Of a stretch of 64,000 bases of DNA, positions 50,952 to 59,694 are shown piece after piece. Position numbers and translations under genes: made by a program. Numbering within the stretch: the stretch's first letter is position 1; every line of letters begins with the position of its first letter. The notes beneath the pieces were generated by a model that ran no database searches, was not told the origin of the DNA, and saw nothing but the letters and a program-made list of their open reading frames with translations. The stretch comes from Bacteroides intestinalis (GTDB taxonomy: Bacteria; Bacteroidota; Bacteroidia; Bacteroidales; Bacteroidaceae): contig NZ_CABJDN010000006.1 of NCBI RefSeq assembly GCF_902364365.1, positions 372,001-436,000 on the forward strand. The letters run 5' to 3'.

Positions 50952-53567
50952 ATGAAGAGACGCTTACTCCTCATTATGTTCATCGGATTGTTTCCCTGCA
51001 TTGTATTTGCCGGACACTTCTCCGCTGCAGAACGTACATACAACGTGCTTTTCATCCAGTCATATAATCATCGTACTCCCTGGAATGACCGGTTGACGGA
51101 AGGAGTGCGTGATGGTCTGTCACGTGGAGGTATAAAAGCGAAAGTTACAACAGAATATCTGGATGCCGATTACTGGGCTTTTTCATCAGAGTGTGTCATC
51201 ATGCGGCGTATTTGTGAACGGGCGCGCCAGCGAAATACAGATCTTATTATTACTGCCAGTGATGAGGCTTTCTATACCTTGATGCATTGTGGGGATTCCT
51301 TACCCTATAAGTTACCTGTTGTTGTATCGGGTATTAAGTATCCCAATGAAAAACTGATGTCGAAGTTGCCCAATGTTTGTGGGTATACATCCAAGATTGA
51401 TTTTGTACACCTGCTCGAAAATGCACGTCATATATTTCCCAATCGTACAGAAGTTGTTTGTGTTTCGGACAGTAGTCTTTTAGGGCTTAGAGGGGTTGCT
51501 GAATTAGAGCGTGCATGGCCTGATTACCAAAAGTTTCATCCTGAATGTAAGTTGAAAGTAATGAATGTGCAGGCACAAGCTCCCAATCCTGTTATCTCTT
51601 CCATCTGCTATGATTATAATGCTTATAATCGTATTGTCATTGCTCCCAAATGGACACCTTTCCTTTCTTTCATTGGAAAGAATTCTAAAGCTCCGGTGTT
51701 TGCCGGGCAAAGTCTTGCATTGACAAATGGAGTATTCTGTGTGCATGATATGGAACCTTATGAAGGGGCCAGTGCGGCGGGCAAGTGTGCGGCTCAGGTT
51801 TTGCAAGGTGCTTTACCCTCTGTGATAGGAGTTGTGGATCTTCCAGGTAGGCTGCTTTATGACTTCAAGCAGTTGGATTTTTTTAGAGTAAACGCTGATA
51901 AAGTGAGTGATAGTGGCATTATCATGAATGCGCCTTTGATGGAGCGTTATCGTATTTGGTTTGTGCTGTTATACTCTATTGTTGTTGGATCATTGGTCTT
52001 CCTTGTAATCTGGCTCTATCGCTTGAACCGTCATGAATCCCGTCGTCGTATGCACGCCCAGACACGTCTGTTGATACAGAATCGTCTGGTTGAACAACGT
52101 GATGAATTTGATAATATCTTCTGTTCTATTCGTGACGGACTGATTACCTATGATACGGATTTCCGTATACATTTTGTCAACCGTGCTTTGATGTTGATGC
52201 TCGAACTGGACCCTGACACTCATACGGCACGTTCTTACGAAGGGCAGATGGCGGGTTCCATCTTTCACATTTATTCAAACGGAGAGGACATTCTGCAATC
52301 TTTACTGAAACAGGTGAGGACAGAGCGTCGTGTAATTCCTATTCCGGAAAAGGCTTTCATGCAGGAAATTCATAAAGGAACCTATTTCCCTGTTTCCGGT
52401 GAGATTGTACCGATCTATTCCAAGAACAAGATGACAGGTATGGCTATTTGTTGCCGCAATATTTCGGAGGAAGAAATGCATAAACGCTTCTTCAATCTGG
52501 CTGTGGACGCAAGTTCTGTATATCCTTGGCAATATGACATACGCACACATAGTTTCCATTTTTCAGGTGCATTGCTTGATTACTTCGGGCTTCCCGGTAA
52601 GCAGACTATCTTGCGGAAAGAGTTGGAGTTTTTTATCCATCCGGATGATTTGGAAGAGGCTCATCAACATTTCACTGCCATTTTCAAAGGTGAGGAAATG
52701 GATACCCGGATGAGTTTCCGTATGCGTAGCGGAGAGGGTAAATATGAATGGTGGGAATTTCGTAGTGCTTCTTACAACGGCTTGGATTCCGAGGCACCGT
52801 ATATGGTACTGGGTGTTTGTCAAAGTATCCAGCGTTATAAGGCTACCGAAGAAGAGCTGATAGCAGCCCGTGACAAAGCTTTGCAGGCTGATACTCTGAA
52901 GTCGGCTTTCCTTGCCAATATGAGTCATGAAATCCGTACCCCGCTGAATTCTATTGTCGGCTTCTCCGACTTGCTGAAGGACATCGAGGCATTCAGTCCT
53001 GAAGAAGTGAAACAGTTTGTGGATACGATCAATACGAACTGTACCTTATTGCTGGCATTGATTAATGATATTCTCGATTTGTCCCGTATCGAGTCCGGTT
53101 CGATGGATTTCCGTTTTGCCGGATACAACCTCACGTTTGTGATGCAGCAGATCTATGACTCTCAGCGCCTGAGTATGCCTCGGGGTGTGGAACTGGTAAT
53201 GAAGTTGCCCGAAGGTGAGAGTAAATCGATAATAACGGATTCTGTCCGTCTGAAACAGGTGATTAACAACTTCATCAACAATGCCAAGAAGTTCACTACT
53301 CAAGGCTCTATCACTTTCGGTTTCCAGACAGAAGACCCGGGCTACACCGTTTTCTTTGTGGAAGATACCGGAAGTGGCATTTCGGAAGAGAATCAGCGAC
53401 GCATATTCGAGCGTTTCTATAAAGTGGATAGCTTTACGCAGGGTGCCGGTCTGGGACTGAGTATTTGCCAGACTATTGTAGAGCGTTTCAGAGGTGAAAT
53501 AAACGTATCTTCTGAATTAGGAAAAGGTACACGCTTTACAGTACGTGTACCCGATTTTAATGAATAG
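50952..53567 (+). CDS. sensor histidine kinase with periplasmic substrate-binding-protein-like domain
   Basis: The 871-residue protein starts with a signal or membrane segment (MKRRLLLIMFIGLFPCIVFA). A periplasmic domain resembling ABC_sub_bind proteins covers about residues 30-325 (YNVLFIQSYNHRTPWNDRLT; DLIITASDEAFYTLM). A membrane helix spans about 333-355. Two PAS domains follow, then HisKA (NMSHEIRTPLNSIVGFSDL, near 657) and HATPase_c (N-box NNFINNAKKFT, G-boxes DTGSGIS and GAGLGLS). No receiver domain is attached and no response regulator gene is adjacent. The start at 50952 places the signal peptide first and lies after the terminator and -7 box. It may sense the ligand to which the permease system responds; that link is only positional. 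Confidence 0.9.
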   Translation: MKRRLLLIMFIGLFPCIVFAGHFSAAERTYNVLFIQSYNHRTPWNDRLTEGVRDGLSRGGIKAKVTTEYLDADYWAFSSECVIMRRICERARQRNTDLIITASDEAFYTLMHCGDSLPYKLPVVVSGIKYPNEKLMSKLPNVCGYTSKIDFVHLLENARHIFPNRTEVVCVSDSSLLGLRGVAELERAWPDYQKFHPECKLKVMNVQAQAPNPVISSICYDYNAYNRIVIAPKWTPFLSFIGKNSKAPVFAGQSLALTNGVFCVHDMEPYEGASAAGKCAAQVLQGALPSVIGVVDLPGRLLYDFKQLDFFRVNADKVSDSGIIMNAPLMERYRIWFVLLYSIVVGSLVFLVIWLYRLNRHESRRRMHAQTRLLIQNRLVEQRDEFDNIFCSIRDGLITYDTDFRIHFVNRALMLMLELDPDTHTARSYEGQMAGSIFHIYSNGEDILQSLLKQVRTERRVIPIPEKAFMQEIHKGTYFPVSGEIVPIYSKNKMTGMAICCRNISEEEMHKRFFNLAVDASSVYPWQYDIRTHSFHFSGALLDYFGLPGKQTILRKELEFFIHPDDLEEAHQHFTAIFKGEEMDTRMSFRMRSGEGKYEWWEFRSASYNGLDSEAPYMVLGVCQSIQRYKATEEELIAARDKALQADTLKSAFLANMSHEIRTPLNSIVGFSDLLKDIEAFSPEEVKQFVDTINTNCTLLLALINDILDLSRIESGSMDFRFAGYNLTFVMQQIYDSQRLSMPRGVELVMKLPEGESKSIITDSVRLKQVINNFINNAKKFTTQGSITFGFQTEDPGYTVFFVEDTGSGISEENQRRIFERFYKVDSFTQGAGLGLSICQTIVERFRGEINVSSELGKGTRFTVRVPDFNE

Positions 53568-53569
53568 TA

Positions 53570-54805
53570 TTATTCAACTCTTTTGCATCCGTTTGCTTGC
53601 AGGAATTCATCTAGTAGTATTTCGTAATTCCCCTGTATCAGGATATGGTGGTTTCCCAATGGATTTTTGAGGAAATACTCTGCTGGTGTATCCAGCTTTA
53701 TGCGTACCTGTGTGCGGCACATATTGATGTAGTTCGTATTTTCGGTCAGGGTGCCTGTACTCAGGTAATATTCGTCCAGACATTCTCCGCCACATTTTAC
53801 CAGAGTTACGTGTCCTGTAGGAAGGATTCCCTGAATACCGATACCCATTTCTGTTTCAAAGTGGCTGCGGATAATGTATTGCTCCGTTTGTGCAATACCC
53901 ACGGTGCAGTGTGCAAGTACGATTTCGTTGGTGCGTGCATTGATCATGGAAGGGTTTGCCATGAAAGAAGCCTTGCCGGTCAGTACTTTTACGGCAAGTT
54001 GGGTAAAGATAGATTGCAGGTCACCTTCGCATCCGGCAATGATGCCATCATCGTTCAATAGGGAGAGAGCGAGGCATCCGGTGGTTCCGGTTTGCTCTAT
54101 CAGTTTGAAACAGCTCAGGGTGAGTGCGCTCAGTTTTTCTTCCTCCACAATCCGTTTAATGGCGCGATACAGGCGCATTGCTTTTATCAGATCCTCCGGT
54201 GTTGCTTCGCGGCAGGCAAGTGCTTTACCGGCAAAAGTGGCGCAGGCTTCGCCTACTTCATCATCAGTTATCTGATTATAATACTCATAAACGCGTTCCA
54301 GTGGTATGTCCGTATATTCAATTCCCCAGCGCCGTTTGGAGAGAAGGTAATCTACATTGCTGGCAACAAGCCAGGAAGAGGGGGAGCCTATAACACCGAT
54401 ACGCGATCCGGAGAGTGCCCGTTGGGCTTTGAAGTTGTTGTGGAGTACGAAGATACGTTTGATGATTTCGGGCAGTTCTCCGTGGAGGATTTCATTTTTC
54501 ATTCCCCGGCCACGTAGCCAGGATGAGATTTCGAGAGCGGCAGCGAGTGAGTTTTGCATGCCATCGGCCAGTAAGATTGCAGGGCGGGGCAGAGACTCGA
54601 AGTGCTGGATAACCAACCGTTCTACACCGCCGGTAGCAATGAAAAGCAGGCTGAAATCATCTTTAGTAAGTTTGTTTATGTTTTGATATTCTACGATATT
54701 TACAGTGAAATATTTCTCCAGTTCGTTTAGGATAAGTTCGTGAGAGCTGAGAACGGATGCTTGTTTATGAAGCAACGATGCAAATGTTATCAAGTTTAAT
54801 ACCAT
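53570..54805 (-). CDS. fucose/arabinose isomerase-like protein of unknown function
   Basis: The 411-residue protein resembles the sugar isomerase fold of FucI/AraA proteins. It has an N-terminal Rossmann-like part (LSSHELILNELEKYFTVNIV; RIGVIGSPSSWLVASNVDYL). A middle part follows with TLSCFKLIEQTGTTGCLALS, and GCEGDLQSIFTQLAVKVLTG, which is typical of FucI-like C-terminal domains. HCTVGIAQTEQYIIRSHFET lies near residue 300. No gene context supports a specific sugar. It converges on the kinase gene with a 2-bp gap and is divergent from the aminotransferase gene. A -7 box (TACCTTTG, 54843-54836) lies 30 bp upstream. Confidence 0.65.
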   Translation of the reverse strand: MVLNLITFASLLHKQASVLSSHELILNELEKYFTVNIVEYQNINKLTKDDFSLLFIATGGVERLVIQHFESLPRPAILLADGMQNSLAAALEISSWLRGRGMKNEILHGELPEIIKRIFVLHNNFKAQRALSGSRIGVIGSPSSWLVASNVDYLLSKRRWGIEYTDIPLERVYEYYNQITDDEVGEACATFAGKALACREATPEDLIKAMRLYRAIKRIVEEEKLSALTLSCFKLIEQTGTTGCLALSLLNDDGIIAGCEGDLQSIFTQLAVKVLTGKASFMANPSMINARTNEIVLAHCTVGIAQTEQYIIRSHFETEMGIGIQGILPTGHVTLVKCGGECLDEYYLSTGTLTENTNYINMCRTQVRIKLDTPAEYFLKNPLGNHHILIQGNYEILLDEFLQANGCKRVE

Positions 54806-54835
54806 GGCATTGTATATGATTTACGATTTGATATC

Positions 54836-54843
54836 CAAAGGTA
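54836..54843 (-). promoter_or_regulatory. -7 box (TACCTTTG) for the isomerase-like gene
   Basis: TACCTTTG on the minus strand predicts a start near 54829, about 24 nt before the start codon at 54805. Confidence 0.5.
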
Positions 54844-54936
54844 CAATTTCTTTTGAATTCATCACTATCTTTTAAGTCATAGCTAGTGTTTTTAAACTTT
54901 TTTGCCAATGCTCTCCCGTCATTTCAAATAAAGTGT

Positions 54937-54944
54937 TACTTTTG
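54937..54944 (+). promoter_or_regulatory. -7 box (TACTTTTG) for the aminotransferase gene
   Basis: TACTTTTG predicts transcription from near 54951. That makes an in-frame start at 54950 impossible and supports the ATG at 55019, with a leader of about 68 nt. Confidence 0.55.
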
Positions 54945-55018
54945 CACCTTTGATTGCGTATAATGAAAGTGTATCGTCAATCATTAACATTTATTTGTCA
55001 ACTTGTAAATACTTAGAC

Positions 55019-56218
55019 ATGCCAGCAATATCTATTCGCGGAACGGAGATGCCTGCGTCTCCTATTAGAAAACTGGCTCCTCTGGCTGACGCAGCCAAGC
55101 AAAGGGGAGTGCATGTATTCCACTTGAACATCGGACAGCCCGACTTGCCCACACCGCAAGTCGCGATTGATGCAATACGCAATATCGACCGGAAAGTTCT
55201 GGAATATAGTCCCAGTGCAGGATATCGTAGTTACCGTGAAAAATTGGTGGGCTATTATGATAAGTTCAACATCAAACTGACGGCAGATGATATCATCATT
55301 ACGTCCGGTGGTTCGGAGGCGGTATTGTTCTCCTTCCTGGCGTGCCTCAATCCGGGTGACGAGATTATTGTTCCCGAACCGGCTTACGCTAACTATATGG
55401 CGTTTGCCATCTCTGCCGGTGCCAAGATACGCACCATTGCCACTACGATAGAAGAAGGTTTTTCGCTTCCTAAAGTAGAAAAGTTTGAAGAACTGATTAA
55501 CGAGCGCACCAGAGCTATCCTGATCTGTAATCCTAATAATCCGACAGGTTACCTTTATACCCGTCGCGAAATGAACCAGATACGTGACCTTGTGAAGAAG
55601 TACGATTTGTTCCTCTTCTCCGATGAAGTGTATCGTGAGTTTATTTATACGGGTTCTCCTTATATCTCTGCCTGCCATCTGGAAGGCATTGAAGACAATG
55701 TGGTACTGATTGACTCCGTATCCAAACGTTACTCTGAGTGTGGTATCCGTATCGGTGCTTTGATTACGAAGAATGCGGAAATCCGTAATGCTGTAATGAA
55801 GTTCTGCCAGGCACGTCTCAGTCCTCCGTTGATTGGCCAGATTGCTGCCGAAGCCTCTCTGGATGCCGATGAAGATTATCTGCGTGATACGTATGATGAA
55901 TATGTAGAACGCCGTAAGTGTCTGATAGACGGACTGAACCGTATTCCCGGCGTATATTCGCCTATTCCTATGGGAGCATTCTATACTGTGGCAAAACTTC
56001 CGGTGGATGATTCCGATAAGTTCTGTGCCTGGTGTCTTTCCGACTTCGAGTATGAAGGACAAACTGTATTCATGGCACCTGCTTCCGGATTCTACACTAC
56101 TCCCGGTTCCGGTAGGAATGAAGTGCGTATAGCCTATGTGCTGAAGAAGGAAGATCTGACCCGTGCGCTCTTTGTGCTTTCAAAGGCTTTAGAGGAGTAT
56201 CCGGGACGAGTTGAATAA
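55019..56218 (+). CDS. class I/II pyridoxal-phosphate aminotransferase
   Basis: The 399-residue protein is a fold-type I aminotransferase. It has LNIGQPDLPTPQ near residue 35, GGSEAVLFSFLACLNPGDEI, ICNPNNPTGYLYTRREM (the NPNNPTG motif), LFSDEVYREF, and SVSKRYSECGIRIGAL with the PLP lysine. RNEVRIAYVL carries the substrate-binding Arg near the C-terminus. It is similar to aspartate/aromatic aminotransferases, but the substrate is not determinable from context. The start MPAISIRGTEMPAS fits homologues and the promoter position. A LolC/E-like gene follows after a 108-bp gap that holds a 20-bp inverted repeat. Confidence 0.9.
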   Translation: MPAISIRGTEMPASPIRKLAPLADAAKQRGVHVFHLNIGQPDLPTPQVAIDAIRNIDRKVLEYSPSAGYRSYREKLVGYYDKFNIKLTADDIIITSGGSEAVLFSFLACLNPGDEIIVPEPAYANYMAFAISAGAKIRTIATTIEEGFSLPKVEKFEELINERTRAILICNPNNPTGYLYTRREMNQIRDLVKKYDLFLFSDEVYREFIYTGSPYISACHLEGIEDNVVLIDSVSKRYSECGIRIGALITKNAEIRNAVMKFCQARLSPPLIGQIAAEASLDADEDYLRDTYDEYVERRKCLIDGLNRIPGVYSPIPMGAFYTVAKLPVDDSDKFCAWCLSDFEYEGQTVFMAPASGFYTTPGSGRNEVRIAYVLKKEDLTRALFVLSKALEEYPGRVE

Positions 56219-56228
56219 ATACGTAAGA

Positions 56229-56306
56229 AGAACACAAATTACGCAAATTGCACAATTCATAGATTTTAGATTAAAGAACTTGTGTTATTTGCGTAATTTG
56301 TGTTCT
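56229..56306. repeat. word-repeat palindrome D (9-bp unit, 3 + 3 copies)
   Basis: AGAACACAAATTACGCAAAT at 56229-56248 is perfectly complementary to 56287-56306. The left arm reads as three 9-mers (ACACAAATT, ACGCAAATT, GCACAATTC). The right arm, complemented, reads ACACAAATT, ACGCAAATA, ACACAAGTT. It begins 10 bp after the aminotransferase stop codon and ends 21 bp before the next start codon. Confidence 0.85.
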
Positions 56307-56326
56307 ATCTCTATAATTATTATGAC

Positions 56327-57571
56327 ATGAGTTTAGCCCTGTTTTTGGCCCGACGTATTTACCGTGACAGCGATGCCGGAAAGCAAATTTCCCGTCCTGC
56401 CGTGCTCATTGCTCTGATAGGTGTTGCTATCGGTCTGGCAGTGATGATTATCACGGTGTCGGTGATTGTGGGGTTCAAGAACGAAGTGCGTGGTAAAGTA
56501 GTTGGCTTTGGTTCGGACATTCAGATTACGAATTCGGATGCTGCACGTTCCTATGAAACGCGTCCTGTGGTGGTGAATGACAGTGTCATCTCCATTCTAT
56601 CCGAATATACTGAGGTGAAGCATGTGCAGCGCTATTCTACCAAACCGGGCATGGTAAAGACAGCCGGAGATTTTCAAGGTATGGTCCTGAAAGGGATAGG
56701 ACCTGAGTTTGATCCTGCGTTTTTCCGTGAACATCTGGTGGAAGGAGAGTTACCACAGTTCAGTGATACAGCGTCTTCCAATCGGGTAGTTATTTCTAAG
56801 GCGCTTGCTACGAAGTTGAGATTGAAACTCGGAGATAAGATAGATACTTATTATATACAGGATGATATCCGTGCTCGCCGGTTGCAGATTGTGGGAATCT
56901 ATCAGACTAATTTCTCGGAATACGATAACCTTTTTCTCCTTACTGATTTATATCTTGTAAATCGTCTTAATAACTGGGAACCGGGACAAGTGAGCGGTGT
57001 AGAACTGCAGGTACGCAATTATGATCGCCTTGAAGAAACTACCTATCAGATTGCTGCAGACCTGGACGGAGTAGAGGATAAGTACGGCGAAGACTATTGC
57101 GTGCGCAACGTAGAGCAACTGAATCCACAGATATTTGCCTGGCTCAGTATCCTGGATGTGAATATCTGGGTAATATTGATACTGATGGCAGGTGTCGCAG
57201 GTTTTACTATGGTGTCCGGCTTATTGATTATCATCATCGAACGTACTTCCATGATCGGCATACTGAAGTCGCTTGGTGCTAATAATACCACCATACGTAA
57301 GGTATTCCTTTGGTTCTCAGTCTTTCTTATCGGAAAAGGTATGTTATGGGGCAATGCCATCGGACTGGCGTTCTACTTCCTGCAAAAATGGTTTGGTATC
57401 TTCAAACTTGATCCGGAGACGTATTATATGGATACGGTTCCCTTATCTTTCAATATTCTGCTGTTCTTATTGCTGAATATAGGTACTCTGCTGGTATCTG
57501 TCCTAATGCTTTTAGGACCTTCTTTCCTGATTACACGCATCCATCCTGCCAATTCTATGAGATACGAATAG
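56327..57571 (+). CDS. LolC/LolE-type lipoprotein-releasing permease
   Basis: The 414-residue protein has four membrane segments with the LolC/E layout. It starts MSLALFLARRIYRDS, has a first helix ALIGVAIGLAVMIITVSVIV, then a periplasmic MacB-PCD domain (about residues 50-270), then FtsX helices with TSMIGILKSLGANNTTIRKV. Its role would be to release outer-membrane lipoproteins with a LolD-type ATPase. The FtsX part differs from both A and B permeases of the 31-50 kb run, so it is not an outlying member. The start at 56327 aligns with the family. Confidence 0.88.
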   Translation: MSLALFLARRIYRDSDAGKQISRPAVLIALIGVAIGLAVMIITVSVIVGFKNEVRGKVVGFGSDIQITNSDAARSYETRPVVVNDSVISILSEYTEVKHVQRYSTKPGMVKTAGDFQGMVLKGIGPEFDPAFFREHLVEGELPQFSDTASSNRVVISKALATKLRLKLGDKIDTYYIQDDIRARRLQIVGIYQTNFSEYDNLFLLTDLYLVNRLNNWEPGQVSGVELQVRNYDRLEETTYQIAADLDGVEDKYGEDYCVRNVEQLNPQIFAWLSILDVNIWVILILMAGVAGFTMVSGLLIIIIERTSMIGILKSLGANNTTIRKVFLWFSVFLIGKGMLWGNAIGLAFYFLQKWFGIFKLDPETYYMDTVPLSFNILLFLLLNIGTLLVSVLMLLGPSFLITRIHPANSMRYE

Positions 57572-57695
57572 AAATGCCACATTTTATCGTCCTAAATGCC
57601 ACACCTCAACAAGTGAAATGCCACACTTTGTGGGTGATAAAGTGTGGCATTTGTTCTATTGAGATGTGGCATTTGAAATGCTAACTTGCGGCATT
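57572..57695. repeat. word-repeat palindrome E (about 22-bp period, 3 + 3 copies)
   Basis: AAATGCCACA occurs at 57572, 57593 and 57616. Its complement, TGTGGCATTT, occurs at 57643 and 57665, and as TGCGGCATT at 57687. The spacings are 21, 23, 22 and 22 bp. The element fills the whole gap between two convergent genes, starting on the base after the LolC/E stop codon and ending 9 bp before the glycosyltransferase stop. Confidence 0.9.
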
Positions 57696-57704
57696 GGAAA
57701 ATAG

Positions 57705-58877
57705 TCATCTTCTTAGGAAATCACTTCTCTTTCTGAACTGGCAATAAAGCTTCCAGCGAAGTGATTGCATTGGTTGTAAAATATCGAATACCGGAAGGGT
57801 AAAGAAGTAACGCCGTTTTTCTCCGAGGTCTTTTGCTGTCTTATTGATAATCAAAGCTTGCATAGTATATCGTAAGGCGAATATCAGAAATACAATACCA
57901 GCCACTAACCAGTGAAAGTTTAGTATCCCAATTACCAGAGCAGCTATCCATGCTGCATGAAACAGTAAACGTGTAGTTGTTTCAAAGCCGGATAAATTAC
58001 GCTGTATTCCCCGATAAAAATGTGCTGTGGCCATATAACTGATTTTCTCCTCCCGCCAGTCTTTAGCACGGAAAACGGGTTGCACGCGAACCACTGCATT
58101 TGCATCTGTTTCTACTCGTGTATTCTCTGAGGTAGCCGTTTTATTGATAAATAAATCATCATCCCCGCGTTGCAGGTTCAGGTGTGCTGAAAAGCCTTTC
58201 TGGGAATAGAATAACTCTTTCCGGTAAGCCATGTTACGACCGATACCCATATAAGGTTTGCCGGCTAATGCATAGCCTAGGTAACGCATGGAAGTGAACA
58301 GATTGTCGAAAGATACCCGTTTGTGCAGCCAACCTTTTCCACGTTCATATCCGCTGTATCCCAATACGATTTGTGCACGTGAAGTAAAATTACGTGCCAT
58401 GGTACGCAACCATTGGTTACTTTCGGGAAGACAGTTTGCTTCGGTAAACACAAGCCAGTCGTATTTACTTGCTTTTATTCCAAGAGTGATGGCCAGTTTC
58501 TTGCGACTGATATAGCGTGAAGAGCTTGGAACAAAACTATGGTACAGGTTCGGATACTTTTCTCCTTGCAGCGTCAGGTAATCTTCGCTTTCATCCGTAT
58601 TGCCATCGTTGATGACGATAACTTCAAATTGCGGATAATCCTGTTCTAGTACTGCGGTCAGATTCCGGCGCAGATTTTCCACTTCTTCACGAGCATAAAT
58701 GATGACCGATAAGGGTGGTAATTCCTGTGAAAAATGTATATCACTTCGCTTTACGGCACGGCTACGGATATGTATACGATTATAAAGACAAAAGTAATAA
58801 AGGAGTTGAATCAGAAAAAGGATACCGACAGCGGCAAGTAATGCTTGTTCTGTAGTATTGAATGTTAATGTTTCCAT
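57705..58877 (-). CDS. membrane glycosyltransferase family 2
   Basis: The 390-residue protein has an N-terminal membrane helix (ALLAAVGILFLIQLLYYFCL). A GT2 domain follows with SVIIYAREEVENLRRNLTAV, VIVINDGNTDESEDYL and WLVFTEANCLPES, the acceptor-side RGDDDLFINK, and C-terminal helices near residues 300-345. It should transfer a sugar from a nucleotide donor in envelope polysaccharide or glycolipid assembly; the acceptor is unknown. The start at 58877 was chosen because the -7 box TACATTTG lies at 58911-58904, so the longer frame (58916) would begin upstream of transcription. Confidence 0.87.
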   Translation of the reverse strand: METLTFNTTEQALLAAVGILFLIQLLYYFCLYNRIHIRSRAVKRSDIHFSQELPPLSVIIYAREEVENLRRNLTAVLEQDYPQFEVIVINDGNTDESEDYLTLQGEKYPNLYHSFVPSSSRYISRKKLAITLGIKASKYDWLVFTEANCLPESNQWLRTMARNFTSRAQIVLGYSGYERGKGWLHKRVSFDNLFTSMRYLGYALAGKPYMGIGRNMAYRKELFYSQKGFSAHLNLQRGDDDLFINKTATSENTRVETDANAVVRVQPVFRAKDWREEKISYMATAHFYRGIQRNLSGFETTTRLLFHAAWIAALVIGILNFHWLVAGIVFLIFALRYTMQALIINKTAKDLGEKRRYFFTLPVFDILQPMQSLRWKLYCQFRKRSDFLRR

Positions 58878-58903
58878 GTGGTCGTATGACGTTTTTTGTG
58901 TTG

Positions 58904-58911
58904 CAAATGTA
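58904..58911 (-). promoter_or_regulatory. -7 box (TACATTTG) for the glycosyltransferase gene
   Basis: TACATTTG on the minus strand predicts a start near 58897, about 20 nt before the start codon at 58877. The gene is therefore independent of the bio operon upstream. Confidence 0.55.
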
Positions 58912-58953
58912 CACAAAAAATATGATTATACGCGTAAGTTCGGGAAATAAGAA

Positions 58954-59050
58954 GCTACAAGTTACACAAGCTACGAGCTACAAGTTGCTACGTTACATTA
59001 AGCTAACCTACCGAAAGGCACTTGTAGCTTGTAGCTCGTAGCTTGTAACT
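58954..59050. repeat. word-repeat palindrome F (7-bp unit, about 5 + 4 copies)
   Basis: The left arm is a run of AGCTACA-type 7-mers from 58953 to about 58995 (GCTACAAG, GTTACAC, AAGCTACG, AGCTACA). The right arm (59021-59050) is the complement run TTGTAGC-TTGTAGC-TCGTAGC-TTGTAAC. About 23 consecutive positions pair with one 2-bp bulge. The right arm overlaps the bioD stop codon (59049-59051), so it lies at the 3' end of the biotin operon. Confidence 0.85.
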
Positions 59051-59690
59051 ATATTACGGGCACCACTATAAACTTGCTTCCCGGAAAGTACTTATCCAGA
59101 TACCGGCGGATATATTGCATCGTATCTTCCTGTATCGTAGTATCTTCCACGGTAGGATAGAGATTGTACAACACCATGTCCAGTTGTATCCCTCTGTTGC
59201 GGATTGCTTCAAAGCTCAGCAATGTATGATTGATACTTCCCAGTTTCCCGGAAGTCACGAATACCAGCGGATATTGCTTTTCTGCAATGTAATCAATTGT
59301 CAGATAATCCTCGGTCAGTGGTACCATTAGTCCGCCTGCACCTTCTACAAGTACCACATCATAACGTCGGGCAAGTTCTTGCGTGGCACATTCTATCTTC
59401 CCGAAATCAATAGGACGGTTGTCAATACGTGCCGCCAGATGGGGAGAACAAGGATAAGAGAAGATTTCAGGCATGGTCAATCCTTCACGGTCTTCTTCTG
59501 TCATGCCAATTCCCATGAGACGGCGATGCAGGTCTATATCTTCAGAATGACCGCTATTGCCTGTTTGGATGAATTTCTGTGTGATAACACGTTTACCGCT
59601 GCGAATCAATTCACAGGCATAATAAGCTGTACAATAAGATTTTCCGGCATCTGTGTCGATACCACTGATAAAATAGACATTGTTTTCCAT
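59049..59690 (-). CDS. bioD: dethiobiotin synthetase
   Basis: The 213-residue protein has the P-loop GIDTDAGKSYCTAYYAC (Walker A, GTDTxxGKT-like), VVLVEGAGGLMVPLTEDYL, and SPHLAARI, which binds substrate. It makes dethiobiotin from 7,8-diaminopelargonate, CO2 and ATP. The start MENNVYFISG at 59690 lies 4 bp after the bioC stop codon, which is more plausible than an upstream Met inside bioC. It is the last gene of the biotin operon. A word-repeat palindrome overlaps its stop codon. Confidence 0.92.
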   Translation of the reverse strand: MENNVYFISGIDTDAGKSYCTAYYACELIRSGKRVITQKFIQTGNSGHSEDIDLHRRLMGIGMTEEDREGLTMPEIFSYPCSPHLAARIDNRPIDFGKIECATQELARRYDVVLVEGAGGLMVPLTEDYLTIDYIAEKQYPLVFVTSGKLGSINHTLLSFEAIRNRGIQLDMVLYNLYPTVEDTTIQEDTMQYIRRYLDKYFPGSKFIVVPVI

Positions 59691-59694
59691 TGCT

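Noticed and set aside
55013..56062. 349-codon open frame antisense to the aminotransferase
   Set aside because: Same kind of shadow frame; no promoter, no domain, and complete overlap with a well-supported PLP enzyme.
56327..57571. Counting the LolC/E-like permease as a fifteenth member of the permease run
   Set aside because: It is 5.5 kb away, has the distinct LolC/E N-terminus (SLALFLARRIYRD) and lacks both the A and B signatures.
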